Below are positions 10,448-19,233 of a DNA stretch of 64,000 bases, piece after piece. Each line of letters begins with the position of its first letter. Positions within the stretch are counted from its first letter, which is position 1. The position numbers and the translations under genes are program-made. Source of the stretch: Neobacillus mesonae (lineage in GTDB: Bacteria; Bacillota; Bacilli; Bacillales; Cytobacillaceae); assembly GCF_023715155.1 (NCBI RefSeq), contig NZ_JAMBNQ010000026.1, forward strand, positions 1-64,000. The letters run 5' to 3'. Below the pieces are notes generated by a model. That model was not told the origin of the DNA and ran no database searches. It was given only the letters and a program-made list of their open reading frames with translations.

Positions 10448-11905
10448 ATGTCAAATGAAATACGTGTAAGATATGCACCAAGTCCGACCGGACATTTACA
10501 TATCGGAAATGCCCGTACGGCGTTGTTTAATTATTTATTTGCCCGTAATAAAGGCGGGAAATTTATTATCCGGATAGAAGACACTGATAAGAAGCGCAAT
10601 ATTGAAGGCGGCGAACAAAGCCAGTTGAAATATTTGAAATGGCTTGGAATCGACTGGGATGAAAGTGTAGATATCGGCGGAGAATACGGCCCCTACCGTC
10701 AATCAGAGCGGAATGATATTTATGAGGGCTACTACAAACAGTTATTAGAAAATGGACAAGCATATAAATGTTATTGTACGGAAGAAGAATTAGAAAAAGA
10801 GCGGGAAGAGCAGATTGCCCGCGGCGAAACACCGCATTATTCAGGTAAATGCCGTCACTTGACTGCAGAAGACCGGGCACGATTGGAAAATGAAGGGCGG
10901 AAACCAAGCATTCGGATCATTGTTCCAGAGGATAAAACTTATACCTGGGATGATATGGTAAAGGGCGTTGTTTCTTTTGAATCTGAAGGCATGGGTGATT
11001 GGGTTATAGTGAAAAAAGATGGTACACCGACCTATAACTTTGCGGTTTCCATCGATGATCACTTAATGGAAATGTCACACGTACTTCGTGGTGATGATCA
11101 TATTTCAAACACTCCGAAGCAGTTGATGGTTTATGAGGCACTAGGCTGGGAACCGCCTATTTTTGGCCACATGACTTTAATTGTAAACGAAAGCCGGAAA
11201 AAGCTGAGTAAGCGTGATGAATCTATCATTCAATTTATCGAGCAATACGAAGAATTAGGCTATCTGCCGGAAGCCATTTTTAACTTTATTACTTTGCTCG
11301 GCTGGTCGCCTGCAGGCGAAGAAGAGCTGTACTCGAAGGAAGAGTTTATTAAGCTTTTTGATGCAAATCGTCTTTCTAAATCACCGGCACTATTTGATAA
11401 ACAAAAGCTGTTGTGGATGAACAACCAATACATTAAAAAGGTTGACGTGGAACGGGTGATAGACCTTGCCTTACCACATCTTATTAAGGCTGGCCGTGTA
11501 CAGGAGAACATGACAGCGGATGAGAAAGAATGGGTGCATCATCTTGTATCCCTGCTGCAGGAAAAAATGAGCTATGGTGCGGAAATTGTGGAGCTTTCTG
11601 ATTTGTTCTTTAAAGATCAGGTAGAATATGAAGAAGAAGCAAAAGAAGTTCTTGCAGGTGAACAGGTGCCGGAAGTATTAAAGGCATTCTCTGAAGAGAT
11701 TGACCACATGGAAGGCTTCGAAGCTGACAAAATCAAAGCGGCCATGAAGGCTGTTCAAAAGTCTACTGGACATAAAGGGAAAAACTTGTTTATGCCGATT
11801 CGTGCTGCGGTCACAGGACAAACCCACGGTCCTGATTTACCTAAATCCATTGAACTTATAGGAAAAGAAAAGGTTCAACAAAGAATTAAGCAAATTATTA
11901 GTTAA
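10448..11905 (+). CDS. gltX: Glutamyl-tRNA synthetase
   Basis: Class I aminoacyl-tRNA synthetase of 485 residues that charges tRNA-Glu. In most Bacilli it also charges tRNA-Gln, which is later amidated. The HIGH motif appears as [10 protein letters not shown] near residue 15 and the KMSKS motif as KKLSKRDES. The ATG at 10448 follows AAAGCGGAGG at the right distance; the in-frame ATG at 10406 lacks an SD. It lies between ispF and the cysteine T-box unit, the usual Bacillus order. Confidence 0.97.
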   Translation: MSNEIRVRYAPSPTGHLHIGNARTALFNYLFARNKGGKFIIRIEDTDKKRNIEGGEQSQLKYLKWLGIDWDESVDIGGEYGPYRQSERNDIYEGYYKQLLENGQAYKCYCTEEELEKEREEQIARGETPHYSGKCRHLTAEDRARLENEGRKPSIRIIVPEDKTYTWDDMVKGVVSFESEGMGDWVIVKKDGTPTYNFAVSIDDHLMEMSHVLRGDDHISNTPKQLMVYEALGWEPPIFGHMTLIVNESRKKLSKRDESIIQFIEQYEELGYLPEAIFNFITLLGWSPAGEEELYSKEEFIKLFDANRLSKSPALFDKQKLLWMNNQYIKKVDVERVIDLALPHLIKAGRVQENMTADEKEWVHHLVSLLQEKMSYGAEIVELSDLFFKDQVEYEEEAKEVLAGEQVPEVLKAFSEEIDHMEGFEADKIKAAMKAVQKSTGHKGKNLFMPIRAAVTGQTHGPDLPKSIELIGKEKVQQRIKQIIS

Positions 11906-11930
11906 CATTAAGGTTAAGATGTAATATAGT
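11902..11930 (+). promoter_or_regulatory. Possible promoter for the cysES leader
   Basis: TTAACA (11902-11907) and TATAGT (11925-11930) are spaced by 17 bp and overlap the gltX stop codon. If used, the leader RNA would be about 450 nt and would carry the structured segment at 11946-12080 ahead of the T-box. Confidence 0.4.
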
Positions 11931-11945
11931 AAATATAAATATTTT

Positions 11946-12080
11946 ATCCTGCTTAAAGGGACAGTAAGATCCCCGCTTCAATGCTAAGTACAAGCAGGAT
12001 GCTTAAACGGGTGATCAACGGCCCGTAAAAGCCCGATTAGTTCAACTAACAATCTGCGGGAGAAAAAGTCTCCTACAGAC
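11946..12080 (+). ncRNA. Structured RNA segment upstream of the T-box, unassigned
   Basis: A perfect 9-bp stem ATCCTGCTT (11946-11954) / AAGCAGGAT (11992-12000) encloses a GGGA/TCCC hairpin and a weaker GCTT/AAGT hairpin. This stem is followed by GCTT-ACGGG / CCCGT-AAGC (12001-12032), CCCGATT / AATC-CGGG (12032-12060) and GGAGA / TCTCC (about 12059-12073). No U-tract follows, so it is not a plain terminator of gltX, and it is not needed for a standard T-box. I do not recognise the family. Confidence 0.45.
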
Positions 12081-12099
12081 TCAGTTACACCTTATATGA

Positions 12100-12384
12100 G
12101 CTAAAACGTAGAAGAGGAAAAGTAAAAAAATGATTGCTTGAAAGAGAGAACCATCACCGGCTGAAAGTGGTTTAAGCCCCTCATTTTTTGAAATGCACCT
12201 CTGAGTCCCATTTCAAAAGAATGTAATCGAGTAGATTTGGGCGGAACCTTTCCGTTAACAAGCAAGAGTGAGGCATGGAAGCTTGCTGCTATTCCTTTTA
12301 AGAGATTGCAGGGAAGTTTTATCCGGCCTAATCAGAGTGGAACCACGCACGAGCGTCTCTGTCATTATGACAGGGGCGTTTTTT
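12100..12384 (+). promoter_or_regulatory. T-box riboswitch, cysteine-specific, controlling cysES
   Basis: tRNA-sensing transcription attenuator. The purine-rich GA/AGTA segment is at 12111-12124 and the distal stem I AGAGAG element is near 12143-12150. The specifier codon is TGC (12194-12196) in the context GAAATGCACCTCTGAG, which reads tRNA-Cys. The T-box sequence AGAGTGGAACCACG is at 12334-12347. The terminator is GCGTCTCTGTC (12353-12363) / GACAGGGGCGT (12369-12379) with a T-run. Uncharged tRNA-Cys should stabilise the antiterminator and turn on cysE and cysS. Confidence 0.93.
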
Positions 12385-12420
12385 AATAGTAAAGAACGAA
12401 AAATTTCGTAATTCAAGCTG

Positions 12421-12823
12421 CTGACCAAGGCGCCTTACGCTTTTCGTATTGTTTAGCTTCAGGCGCCAGCGGCTCGAGGTCACAAGCCAATCCGTCTAAA
12501 AGGTTAAAAAGCAACCTTTCAGCCGGCTTGTCTTGTGCTTGTCGCCGCTAAGCAGGCGCCTTACGCTTTTAGTATTGTCTAGCTTCAGGCGCCAGCGGCT
12601 CGAGGTCACAAGCCAATCCGTCTAAAAGGTTAAAAAGCAACCTTTCAGCCATCTTGTCTTGTGCTTGTCGCCGCTAAGCAGGCGCCTTACGCTTTTAGTA
12701 TTGTCTGGCTTCAGCGCCTAGCCCCTCGAGGTCATAAGCCAATCCGTCAAGAAGGCTAAAAAGCAGCCTTCTAGCCGGCTCGTCTTATGCTTGTCGGGGC
12801 TGACCAAGGCGCTTACGCTTTTC
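12421..12823 (+). repeat. Three tandem 126-bp palindromic repeats plus a partial copy
   Basis: Units are at 12446-12571, 12572-12697 and 12698-12823, each exactly 126 bp. A 3' fragment of another unit lies at 12421-12445. Each unit folds into one long hairpin. In unit 1, AGGCGCC-AGCGGC pairs with GCCGCT-(bulge)-GGCGCCT, CACAAG with CTTGTG, and AAAGGTT with AACCTTT around AAAAAGC. Unit 3 differs in sequence but keeps the pairing. The array sits between the T-box terminator and the cysE ribosome binding site. Similar elements are scattered through Bacillus and Geobacillus genomes, to my recollection. Confidence 0.9.
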
Positions 12824-12841
12824 GTATTAGGGGGGATGGAA

Positions 12842-13510
12842 ATGTTTAGAATGTTAATGGAAGATGTTGATGTTGTATTTGATCAAGACCCGGCGGCACG
12901 GACGAAATTAGAGGTGGTTTTAACCTATTCAGGTCTGCATGCAATTTGGGCGCACAGGTTTGCTCATTCGTTCTATAAGCGGAAATTATTTTTTCTGGCA
13001 CGGGTTATTTCCCAAATCAGCCGCTTTTTCACGGGAATTGAAATTCATCCAGGGGCAAAAATAGGCAGGAGATTTTTTATTGACCACGGGATGGGCGTGG
13101 TTATTGGAGAAACCTGTGAAATCGGAGATAATGTAACTATCTATCAAGGGGTAACATTAGGCGGAACAGGGAAAGAAAAAGGAAAGCGGCATCCGACCAT
13201 TAAGGATAATGTTCTTATTTCTACAGGGGCAAAAGTGCTTGGCTCCATTACCATTGGGGAAAATTCTAAGATTGGCGGCGGGTCGGTGGTCTTAAAAGAG
13301 GTGCCCCCTAACTCTACTGTGGTAGGTATTCCAGGAAGGGTCGTCATTCAGGACGGCAAGCGGATTAAAAGAGATCTAAATCATAGTGATCTGCCAGATC
13401 CAGTTTCTGATCGTTTTAAAGAAATGCAGGCCGAATTAGAATGGCTGAAATCTGAACTAAAAGAATTAAAACAGGAAGGGAAAAACGTTAATGACCATTC
13501 AACTGTATAA
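12842..13510 (+). CDS. cysE: Serine O-acetyltransferase
   Basis: Enzyme of 222 residues making O-acetylserine from serine and acetyl-CoA, the committed step of cysteine synthesis. The helical N-terminal domain is followed by hexapeptide repeats forming a left-handed beta-helix. The signature [27 protein letters not shown] and the following [12 protein letters not shown] loop are conserved in the family; the His of DHG is catalytic. The ATG at 12842 follows AGGGGGGATGG; earlier in-frame codons lie in the 126-bp repeat and are not credible. It overlaps cysS by 20 bp and is controlled by the cysteine T-box, so synthesis of the amino acid and its charging respond to the same tRNA. Confidence 0.96.
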   Translation: MFRMLMEDVDVVFDQDPAARTKLEVVLTYSGLHAIWAHRFAHSFYKRKLFFLARVISQISRFFTGIEIHPGAKIGRRFFIDHGMGVVIGETCEIGDNVTIYQGVTLGGTGKEKGKRHPTIKDNVLISTGAKVLGSITIGENSKIGGGSVVLKEVPPNSTVVGIPGRVVIQDGKRIKRDLNHSDLPDPVSDRFKEMQAELEWLKSELKELKQEGKNVNDHSTV

Positions 13511-14888
13511 TACACTGACACGAAAAAAAGAAACATTCGTACCGCTGGAAGAAGGAAAAGTGAAAATGTATGTGTGCGGTCCGACTGTCTATAATTATAT
13601 TCATATTGGTAATGCTCGTCCGGCCATTGTTTTTGACACGGTCCGCCGTTATTTTGAATTTCGCGGCTATAATGTCCAATATGTTTCTAACTTTACCGAT
13701 GTGGATGATAAATTAATCCGGGCAGCGAAACAACTTGGGGAAGATGTTCCTACGATTTCCAATCGCTTTATTAATGCTTATTTCGAGGACGTATCAGCAT
13801 TGGGCTGCAAGAAGGCCGATATTCATCCAAGGGTAATGGAAAATATGGATATCATTATTGACTTTATTGAACAGCTTGTTGAAAAAGGATATGCATATGA
13901 ATCAGAGGGGGATGTCTATTTCCGGACACGCAGCTTTGATGATTATGGGAAACTTTCGCACCAGTCCATTGATGAACTGCAGGCAGGAGCCAGAATTGAA
14001 GTGGGCAATAAAAAAGAAGATGATTTGGACTTTGCTTTATGGAAAGCCGCAAAGGAAGGGGAAATCTTCTGGGAAAGTCCATGGGGACCAGGACGCCCAG
14101 GATGGCATATTGAATGTTCAGCGATGGCAAAGAAATATCTTGGAGAAACAATCGATATTCACGCCGGCGGCCAGGATTTGACCTTCCCGCACCATGAGAA
14201 TGAAATTGCCCAATCTGAAAGCTTATCAGGGAAAAACTTTGCAAACTATTGGATGCACAATGGTTATATCAATATTGACAATGAAAAGATGTCAAAGTCA
14301 CTCGGTAACTTTGTCTTGGTACATGATATTATCAAGAAGCATAATCCGCAGGTTTTACGATTTTTTATGCTTTCGGTTCATTACCGCAATCCAATTAACT
14401 ATAGTGAAGAGCTGCTGGAAAGCACAAAGGCAGCATTTGAACGATTAACAACATCTTATCAAAATTTAAAGTACCGCCGGGAAGCAAGTACAAATTTAAC
14501 AGAAAATAATCAGGAGTGGATTGATAAAATAAAAGCATTAAGGGCGGAATTTATCGAAGCCATGGATGATGATTTTAATACCGCACTGGCTATTTCTGTA
14601 CTGTTCGAACTATCCAAATTGGCGAATTATTATCTTTTAGAAAAGAATACAGCGGTGGAAGTTATTGATGCATTTACAAAACAATTTGAGGAATTATTTA
14701 CCGTTCTTGGTTTAACGATTGGTCAGGAGGAAATGCTGGATGAAGAGATTGATGCGTTAATTGAAACTCGGATCCAAGCAAGGAAGGACCGGAACTTTCA
14801 ATTAGCTGACCAGATTCGTGATCAGTTAAAGGAAATGAACATTATCTTGGAAGATACTCCTCAAGGTACAAGGTGGAAAAGAGGCTAA
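13491..14888 (+). CDS. cysS: Cysteinyl-tRNA synthetase
   Basis: Class I synthetase of 465 residues. It contains the HIGH motif YIHIGNARP after the zinc ligand Cys in YVCGPTVYN, further zinc ligands in IECSAM and FPHHENE, and the KMSKS motif KMSKSLGNF. The start overlaps the end of cysE by 20 bp, which implies translational coupling. It is second in the T-box controlled unit and is followed after 3 bp by mrnC. Confidence 0.97.
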   Translation: MTIQLYNTLTRKKETFVPLEEGKVKMYVCGPTVYNYIHIGNARPAIVFDTVRRYFEFRGYNVQYVSNFTDVDDKLIRAAKQLGEDVPTISNRFINAYFEDVSALGCKKADIHPRVMENMDIIIDFIEQLVEKGYAYESEGDVYFRTRSFDDYGKLSHQSIDELQAGARIEVGNKKEDDLDFALWKAAKEGEIFWESPWGPGRPGWHIECSAMAKKYLGETIDIHAGGQDLTFPHHENEIAQSESLSGKNFANYWMHNGYINIDNEKMSKSLGNFVLVHDIIKKHNPQVLRFFMLSVHYRNPINYSEELLESTKAAFERLTTSYQNLKYRREASTNLTENNQEWIDKIKALRAEFIEAMDDDFNTALAISVLFELSKLANYYLLEKNTAVEVIDAFTKQFEELFTVLGLTIGQEEMLDEEIDALIETRIQARKDRNFQLADQIRDQLKEMNIILEDTPQGTRWKRG

Positions 14889-14891
14889 TTC

Positions 14892-15320
14892 ATGCTTGAT
14901 TATGAAAATACATTAGATGCATTCCAGTTAAAAGCTCTTGCCCTTGCTTATATGGGTGACGCAGTATTTGAAATATATGTCCGCCGTCACCTTCTTTACA
15001 GCGGTCAGGTCCGGCCGCACCTTTTGCATCGTGCTGCAACGGGATATGTCTCTGCTAAGGCTCAATGTAAGATTCTGTTTCAGATGATGGACGACGACCT
15101 TTTACATGAGGACGAGTTGTCAGTCGTATCACGTGGAAGGAATGCAAAGTCGGGGACAGTTCCAAAAAATACGGATGTGCAAACCTATCGATATAGTACG
15201 GCCTTCGAAGCATTAATGGGCTATTTATATTTATCAGGTAAACAAGAGCGGCTGGAAGAGCTTATCCAGAAGGCCATTCGATATGTTGAAGAACAGCAGA
15301 AAGGAGGAGCATCACATTGA
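14892..15320 (+). CDS. mrnC: Mini-ribonuclease III (MrnC)
   Basis: Protein of 142 residues consisting of an RNase III catalytic domain without the dsRNA-binding domain. It matures the ends of 23S rRNA precursor. The catalytic segment is [15 protein letters not shown] near residues 20-34, with the family motif RGRNAK-GTVPKN and [10 protein letters not shown] toward the C-terminus. It starts 3 bp after cysS, and its stop overlaps the TTG start of rlmB. Confidence 0.94.
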   Translation: MLDYENTLDAFQLKALALAYMGDAVFEIYVRRHLLYSGQVRPHLLHRAATGYVSAKAQCKILFQMMDDDLLHEDELSVVSRGRNAKSGTVPKNTDVQTYRYSTAFEALMGYLYLSGKQERLEELIQKAIRYVEEQQKGGASH

Positions 15321-16060
15321 ATCAAGAATACATCATTGGCAAAAACCCGGTGATTGAGGCTTTAAAATCCGGCCGGGATATTAATAAAATTTTAATTGCG
15401 GAAGGGTCCCAGCATGGCCAGATGCAGCAAATTACCAGGCTTGCAAAAGAGGGAAATGTTTTGGTCCAATTTGTGCCAAAGAAAAAGATTGACCAAATCA
15501 CTGATCAAAACCATCAGGGTGTTCTCGCCTATATTGCAGCCTATCAATATGCTGAACTAGATGATATTTTTACTGCTGCCGAAAGGAAAAATGAGCCTCC
15601 TTTCTTTTTATTATTGGATGAAATCGAGGACCCGCATAATTTGGGCTCCATTATGAGAACAGCGGATGCTTCCGGTGCTCACGGAATTATTATCCCAAAA
15701 CGCCGGGCTGTCGGATTAACTGCAACGGTTGCAAAAGCTTCAACAGGGGCAATTGAATATATACCTGTAGTCAGGGTCACGAATATGGCCCGAACCATTG
15801 ATGAACTAAAAGAACGAGGAATTTGGATTGCCGGAACGGACGCTGCTGGTACTCAGGATTATCGGCAGTTTGATGGTACACTGCCGCTTGGACTGGTCAT
15901 TGGCAGTGAAGGAAAAGGAATGGGCCGGCTGATTAGGGAGAAGTGTGATTTCCTTATTCGTCTTCCGATGATTGGGAAAGTTACATCATTAAATGCGTCT
16001 GTTGCAGCAGCATTGCTTATGTATGAGGTTTATCGAAATCGACACCCTCTTGGGGACTAG
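15317..16060 (+). CDS. rlmB: RlmB, 23S rRNA (guanosine-2'-O-)-methyltransferase
   Basis: SpoU/TrmH-family enzyme of 247 residues that 2'-O-methylates G2251 (E. coli numbering) of 23S rRNA. An N-terminal substrate-binding domain (1-75) precedes the knotted SAM domain. The latter contains [26 protein letters not shown] and the knot motif [18 protein letters not shown]. Translation starts at TTG 15317, overlapping the mrnC stop (TTGA), with SD AAGGAGG at 15301-15307. Confidence 0.95.
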   Translation: MNQEYIIGKNPVIEALKSGRDINKILIAEGSQHGQMQQITRLAKEGNVLVQFVPKKKIDQITDQNHQGVLAYIAAYQYAELDDIFTAAERKNEPPFFLLLDEIEDPHNLGSIMRTADASGAHGIIIPKRRAVGLTATVAKASTGAIEYIPVVRVTNMARTIDELKERGIWIAGTDAAGTQDYRQFDGTLPLGLVIGSEGKGMGRLIREKCDFLIRLPMIGKVTSLNASVAAALLMYEVYRNRHPLGD

Positions 16061-16065
16061 GGCTT

Positions 16066-16575
16066 ATGGATATCCTGCTTGTAGACGGCTATAACATTAT
16101 TGGTGCATGGCCCGAGTTAAAAGCGCTAAAGGATTACGACCTAGCTGCAGCAAGGGACCGCTTAATTGATAGAATGGCAGAGTACCAGGCCATTTCAGGC
16201 TATCGGGTAATAGTGGTTTTTGACGCATATTATGTACCTGGGACGGAAAAAAAGTATAGAAATTATAAGGTGGAAGTTATTTTTACAAAAGAGAATGAGA
16301 CGGCTGACGAACGAATTGAAAAGCTGGCCATCAGTTTAAATAATCGAAGGACGCAAATCCATGTGGCCACCTCTGATTATACGGAGCAGTGGGCGATTTT
16401 TGGACAAGGGGCATTAAGAAAATCTGCTCGTGAACTGTTGAATGAGATGTCTTCAGTCGAAAAAGGCATTGAAAGGAAAGTGAAAAACATACAAGAAACA
16501 AAACCGGTCAGCAAAATCCCAATTAGCGATGAGATGGCGGAAATTTTCGAAAAGTGGCGCAGAGGACAGGAATGA
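16066..16575 (+). CDS. rae1: Rae1 (YacP), ribosome-associated NYN endonuclease
   Basis: NYN/PIN-like domain protein of 169 residues. In B. subtilis, Rae1 cleaves certain mRNAs in the ribosomal A site during translation. Acidic active-site residues are seen in LLVDGYNIIGAWP (Asp6), VVFDAYYV and TADERIE. It follows rlmB by 5 bp and precedes sigH, the usual Bacillus order. A promoter for sigH overlaps its 3' end. Confidence 0.92.
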   Translation: MDILLVDGYNIIGAWPELKALKDYDLAAARDRLIDRMAEYQAISGYRVIVVFDAYYVPGTEKKYRNYKVEVIFTKENETADERIEKLAISLNNRRTQIHVATSDYTEQWAIFGQGALRKSARELLNEMSSVEKGIERKVKNIQETKPVSKIPISDEMAEIFEKWRRGQE

Positions 16576-16578
16576 CCC

Positions 16579-16607
16579 TCGACTTCAAAAAATTTCTAAT
16601 GTATAAT
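16579..16607 (+). promoter_or_regulatory. Possible sigH promoter
   Basis: TCGACT (16579-16584) and TATAAT (16602-16607) are spaced by 17 bp just upstream of sigH. The -10 is perfect and the -35 matches TTGACA at 4 of 6 positions. Confidence 0.45.
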
Positions 16608-16644
16608 AATGTTATCTATGCTTGTTCGGTGGAGGGGATCGCGC

Positions 16645-17295
16645 TTGAGTACTGACTTCGGAGCAAAGGTCAATGAGCAGCTGTTCGTTATGGAAGACGA
16701 GAGTATTATTGATTTAGTGCACAAAGGTGACAGTGATGCATTGGATTATTTAATTCATAAGTATCGGAATTTTGTTCGTGCAAAGGCAAGATCCTACTTT
16801 TTGGTGGGAGCAGATAAGGAAGACATTGTCCAAGAGGGAATGATTGGACTATATAAAGCAATTCGTGATTACCGCGAGGACAAGCTTACTTCATTTAAGG
16901 CATTTGCTGAGTTATGCATTACCCGCCAGATTATTACGGCTATTAAAACAGCCACAAGGCAGAAGCATATTCCATTAAATTCATATGTTTCCCTAGACAA
17001 GCCTATCTATGATGAGGAATCAGACCGAACGCTGATGGATGTATTGTCAGGTGCGAAAGTATTGGACCCGGAGGAACTCATTATTAATCAAGAGGAGTTT
17101 GATCATATTGAGTTTAAAATGACTGAATTATTGAGCGACCTGGAACGTAAAGTCCTTGCACTATACTTGGATGGTCAATCTTATCAGGAGATTTCTGAAG
17201 AACTGAACCGTCATGTGAAGTCCATTGATAATGCCCTCCAAAGAGTCAAGAGGAAGCTTGAGCGTTATCTGGAGATACGTGAATTTTCTTTATGA
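16645..17295 (+). CDS. sigH: Sigma-H, RNA polymerase sigma factor for sporulation onset and competence
   Basis: Sigma-70 family factor of 216 residues directing stationary-phase and early sporulation genes. Region 2 includes YRNFVRAKARSYFLVGADKEDIVQEGMIGL. Region 4 has the helix-turn-helix YLDGQSYQEISEELNRHVKSIDNALQRVKRKL. A longer in-frame ATG exists at 16609. However, GGTGGAGGGG (16629-16638) is correctly placed only for the TTG at 16645, and the shorter form matches the family length of about 218. Confidence 0.94.
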   Translation: MSTDFGAKVNEQLFVMEDESIIDLVHKGDSDALDYLIHKYRNFVRAKARSYFLVGADKEDIVQEGMIGLYKAIRDYREDKLTSFKAFAELCITRQIITAIKTATRQKHIPLNSYVSLDKPIYDEESDRTLMDVLSGAKVLDPEELIINQEEFDHIEFKMTELLSDLERKVLALYLDGQSYQEISEELNRHVKSIDNALQRVKRKLERYLEIREFSL

Positions 17296-17348
17296 ACGCT
17301 TTAGCAGTTGAAAAGATGGGTGCTCTTTGAGTAAGGTTTCGATGGTTG

Positions 17349-17377
17349 TTGACAATAAATTGGGTCACATGTTACAT
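17349..17377 (+). promoter_or_regulatory. Promoter upstream of rpmG-secE
   Basis: A consensus TTGACA (17349-17354) and TTACAT (17372-17377) are spaced by 17 bp, with the start expected just before the rpmG SD. Confidence 0.55.
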
Positions 17378-17404
17378 TTTTAAGATATACAGAAGGTGCT
17401 AAAA

Positions 17405-17551
17405 ATGAGTAAAAAAGTGGTACTTGCTTGTGTTGAATGTGGTTCGCGAAATTATTCAACTATCAGCAAAGAGACACAAAACACTAGATTGGAATTGAAA
17501 AAGTTCTGCAAAACTTGTGCAACCCATACCATTCACCGAGAAACAAAATAA
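17405..17551 (+). CDS. rpmGB: 50S ribosomal protein L33, zinc form
   Basis: Protein of 48 residues. The four zinc cysteines are Cys9, Cys12, Cys35 and Cys38 (CVEC and CKTC), so this is the zinc-containing C+ type. It begins [16 protein letters not shown] after SD GAAGGTG. It sits between sigH and secE as in B. subtilis. The paralogue lettering follows B. subtilis usage and is an inference from position. Confidence 0.93.
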   Translation: MSKKVVLACVECGSRNYSTISKETQNTRLELKKFCKTCATHTIHRETK

Positions 17552-17599
17552 GGTACAGATTTTAGCAGTGCTATTTGCCATAGTTGGGGGTTACAAAGA

Positions 17600-17782
17600 A
17601 TGCAACGCATTAAGAAATTCTTCAGCGATGTTGTTCGCGAAATGAGAAAAGTCAGCTGGCCAAGGAAGGGCGAGCTTACCCGTTCGACGGTTACTGTACT
17701 AACAACAGTTGTATTTTTTACCGTGTTCTTTGCGGTATTGGACTTAGGAATTTCAAAGTTGATTCGTTTAATTCTTGAATAA
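17600..17782 (+). CDS. secE: SecE, preprotein translocase subunit
   Basis: Small (60-residue) membrane subunit of the SecYEG channel. An amphipathic N-terminal part with REMRKVSWPRKGEL, the conserved SecE motif, is followed by a single transmembrane helix at about residues 30-55 (VTVLTTVVFFTVFFAVLDLG). It lies in the usual rpmG-secE-nusG order. Confidence 0.95.
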   Translation: MQRIKKFFSDVVREMRKVSWPRKGELTRSTVTVLTTVVFFTVFFAVLDLGISKLIRLILE

Positions 17783-17830
17783 TTAATAATATTTCATGGT
17801 ATAATGGTAATCAATAAGGAAATTTTATCT

Positions 17831-17856
17831 AAAGGCCCGTTTTGACGGGTTTTTTA
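17831..17856 (+). terminator. Terminator-like hairpin between secE and nusG
   Basis: CCCGT (17836-17840) / ACGGG (17845-17849) is extended by two G-T and three A-T pairs, with a run of six T. A weak promoter (TTGAAT 17775-17780, TATAAT 17800-17805, 19-bp spacer) lies just before it. It could therefore be either the end of the secE transcript or a leader attenuator for nusG. Confidence 0.55.
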
Positions 17857-17969
17857 ATTTGGTTTAAAAAGTGAAATACTGCTTTTTAGGCGGCTGGAAC
17901 GCGGCTGAACAAAATAGATGAATCTCCAATTTATCAAGCAGGGAGGGACGGACAATCTAGTCCTCTGAA

Positions 17970-18503
17970 ATGGAAAAGAACTGGTATGTTGTTCACACTT
18001 ATTCAGGTTATGAAAATAAGGTAAAAGCGAATTTGGAAAAGCGTGTTGAATCAATGGGTATGACAGATAAAATATTTCGTGTTGTCGTACCAGAGGAAGA
18101 AGAAACAGAAATCAAAAACGGCAAGAAAAAGGTTGTAAAAAGAAAGGTATTCCCTGGTTATGTACTTGTGGAACTCGTGATGACTGATGACTCCTGGTAT
18201 GTTGTAAGGAATACACCTGGTGTAACAGGATTTGTCGGTTCTGCCGGTTCAGGTTCAAAGCCCACTCCATTGCTTCCGGAAGAAGTAACGTCGCTTTTGA
18301 AACGCATGGGTGTGGAAGAAAAACGTGTGGATGCTGACTTTGAAATTGGCGAAACGGTACGCGTGAAGGAAGGGCCATTTGCGAACTTCACTGGTAATAT
18401 TGAGGAAATGGACAAGGATAAGGCGAAACTGAAAGTGCTGGTTAATATGTTTGGACGGGACACTCCAGTAGAGCTTGACTTCACACAAATTGATAAATTA
18501 TAA
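17970..18503 (+). CDS. nusG: NusG, transcription elongation/termination factor
   Basis: Protein of 177 residues that binds the RNA polymerase clamp helices. The N-terminal NGN domain starts EKNWYVVHTYSGYENKVKANL, and the C-terminal KOW domain contains VRVKEGPFANFTGNIEEMD. The start is fixed by family alignment and by an in-frame TAG at 17958. The only good SD (GGGAGGG, 17941-17947) is 22 bases upstream; a small hairpin GGAC (17950-17953) / GTCC (17960-17963) would bring it closer. It is followed by its own-promoter rplK unit. Confidence 0.96.
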   Translation: MEKNWYVVHTYSGYENKVKANLEKRVESMGMTDKIFRVVVPEEEETEIKNGKKKVVKRKVFPGYVLVELVMTDDSWYVVRNTPGVTGFVGSAGSGSKPTPLLPEEVTSLLKRMGVEEKRVDADFEIGETVRVKEGPFANFTGNIEEMDKDKAKLKVLVNMFGRDTPVELDFTQIDKL

Positions 18504-18522
18504 ACTGTTATTGTAAAAAAAC

Positions 18523-18551
18523 TTGAAATCAATTATAAAAAGTGGTAATAT
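18523..18551 (+). promoter_or_regulatory. Promoter of the rplK leader
   Basis: TTGAAA (18523-18528) and TAATAT (18546-18551) are spaced by 17 bp. The ~140-nt leader contains a TGTCTC (18566-18571) / GAGACA (18579-18584) hairpin and an ACCT/AGGT hairpin inside GGG/CCC near 18636-18660. These may be targets of ribosomal protein feedback. Confidence 0.5.
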
Positions 18552-18695
18552 TTCAAGGGTCAGTATGTCTCAATTTAAGAGACAGGACTATTGTCGATTT
18601 CTTTATTTTTAATATAAAGAAGATAGATGAGTGGGAGGGAACAACCTAAAAGGTGCCCTATTAACCACATCACGGACTTTAAGGAGGTGTGTCTC

Positions 18696-19121
18696 GTGGC
18701 TAAAAAAGTAATTAAACTTGTTAAATTGCAAATCCCTGCTGGTAAAGCAAATCCAGCGCCGCCAGTTGGTCCTGCATTAGGTCAAGCCGGTGTTAATATC
18801 ATGGGATTCTGTAAGGAATTTAACGCTCGTACAGCAGATCAAGCTGGATTGATTATTCCTGTTGAAATTACGGTATTTGAAGACCGTTCATTTACATTTA
18901 TTACGAAAACTCCTCCTGCTGCCGTTCTTTTGAAAAAAGCAGCTGGAATCGAGTCTGGTTCAGGCCAGCCTAACCGTAATAAAGTAGCAACAGTAAAGCG
19001 TGATAAAGTACGCGAGATTGCGGAAACAAAAATGCCCGACCTAAACGCAGCTAGCGTTGAAGCAGCAATGCGCATGGTCGAAGGTACTGCACGCAGCATG
19101 GGCATCACTATTGAAGACTAA
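18696..19121 (+). CDS. rplK: 50S ribosomal protein L11
   Basis: Protein of 141 residues binding the GTPase-associated region of 23S rRNA and needed for stringent-response signalling by RelA. The proline-rich N-terminal hinge is [20 protein letters not shown]. Translation starts at GTG 18696 after AAGGAGGTG (18681-18689). The in-frame ATG at 18627 is rejected because the family begins MAKKV(V/I)K. Confidence 0.97.
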   Translation: MAKKVIKLVKLQIPAGKANPAPPVGPALGQAGVNIMGFCKEFNARTADQAGLIIPVEITVFEDRSFTFITKTPPAAVLLKKAAGIESGSGQPNRNKVATVKRDKVREIAETKMPDLNAASVEAAMRMVEGTARSMGITIED

Positions 19122-19145
19122 TCCATGTAAACTGTGAATGTAATG

Positions 19146-19183
19146 AAAGGGTTGCGTAGTCCAAAAGTACTCGCAACCTTTTT
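19146..19183 (+). terminator. Terminator-like hairpin between rplK and rplA
   Basis: GGTTGCG (19150-19156) pairs with CGCAACC (19172-19178). An additional inner AGT/ACT pairing is visible, and TTTTT follows. As rplK and rplA are normally co-transcribed, partial termination or attenuation is expected. Confidence 0.6.
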
Positions 19184-19233
19184 CGTGGGAGGTCCATTCC
19201 GCTAAAACCACAAATCGAGGAGGAAATTTTAAA

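Noticed and set aside
12421..12823. Regularly spaced repeats resembling a CRISPR array
   Set aside because: The units are 126 bp, directly abutting, each internally palindromic, and there are no unique spacers or cas genes.
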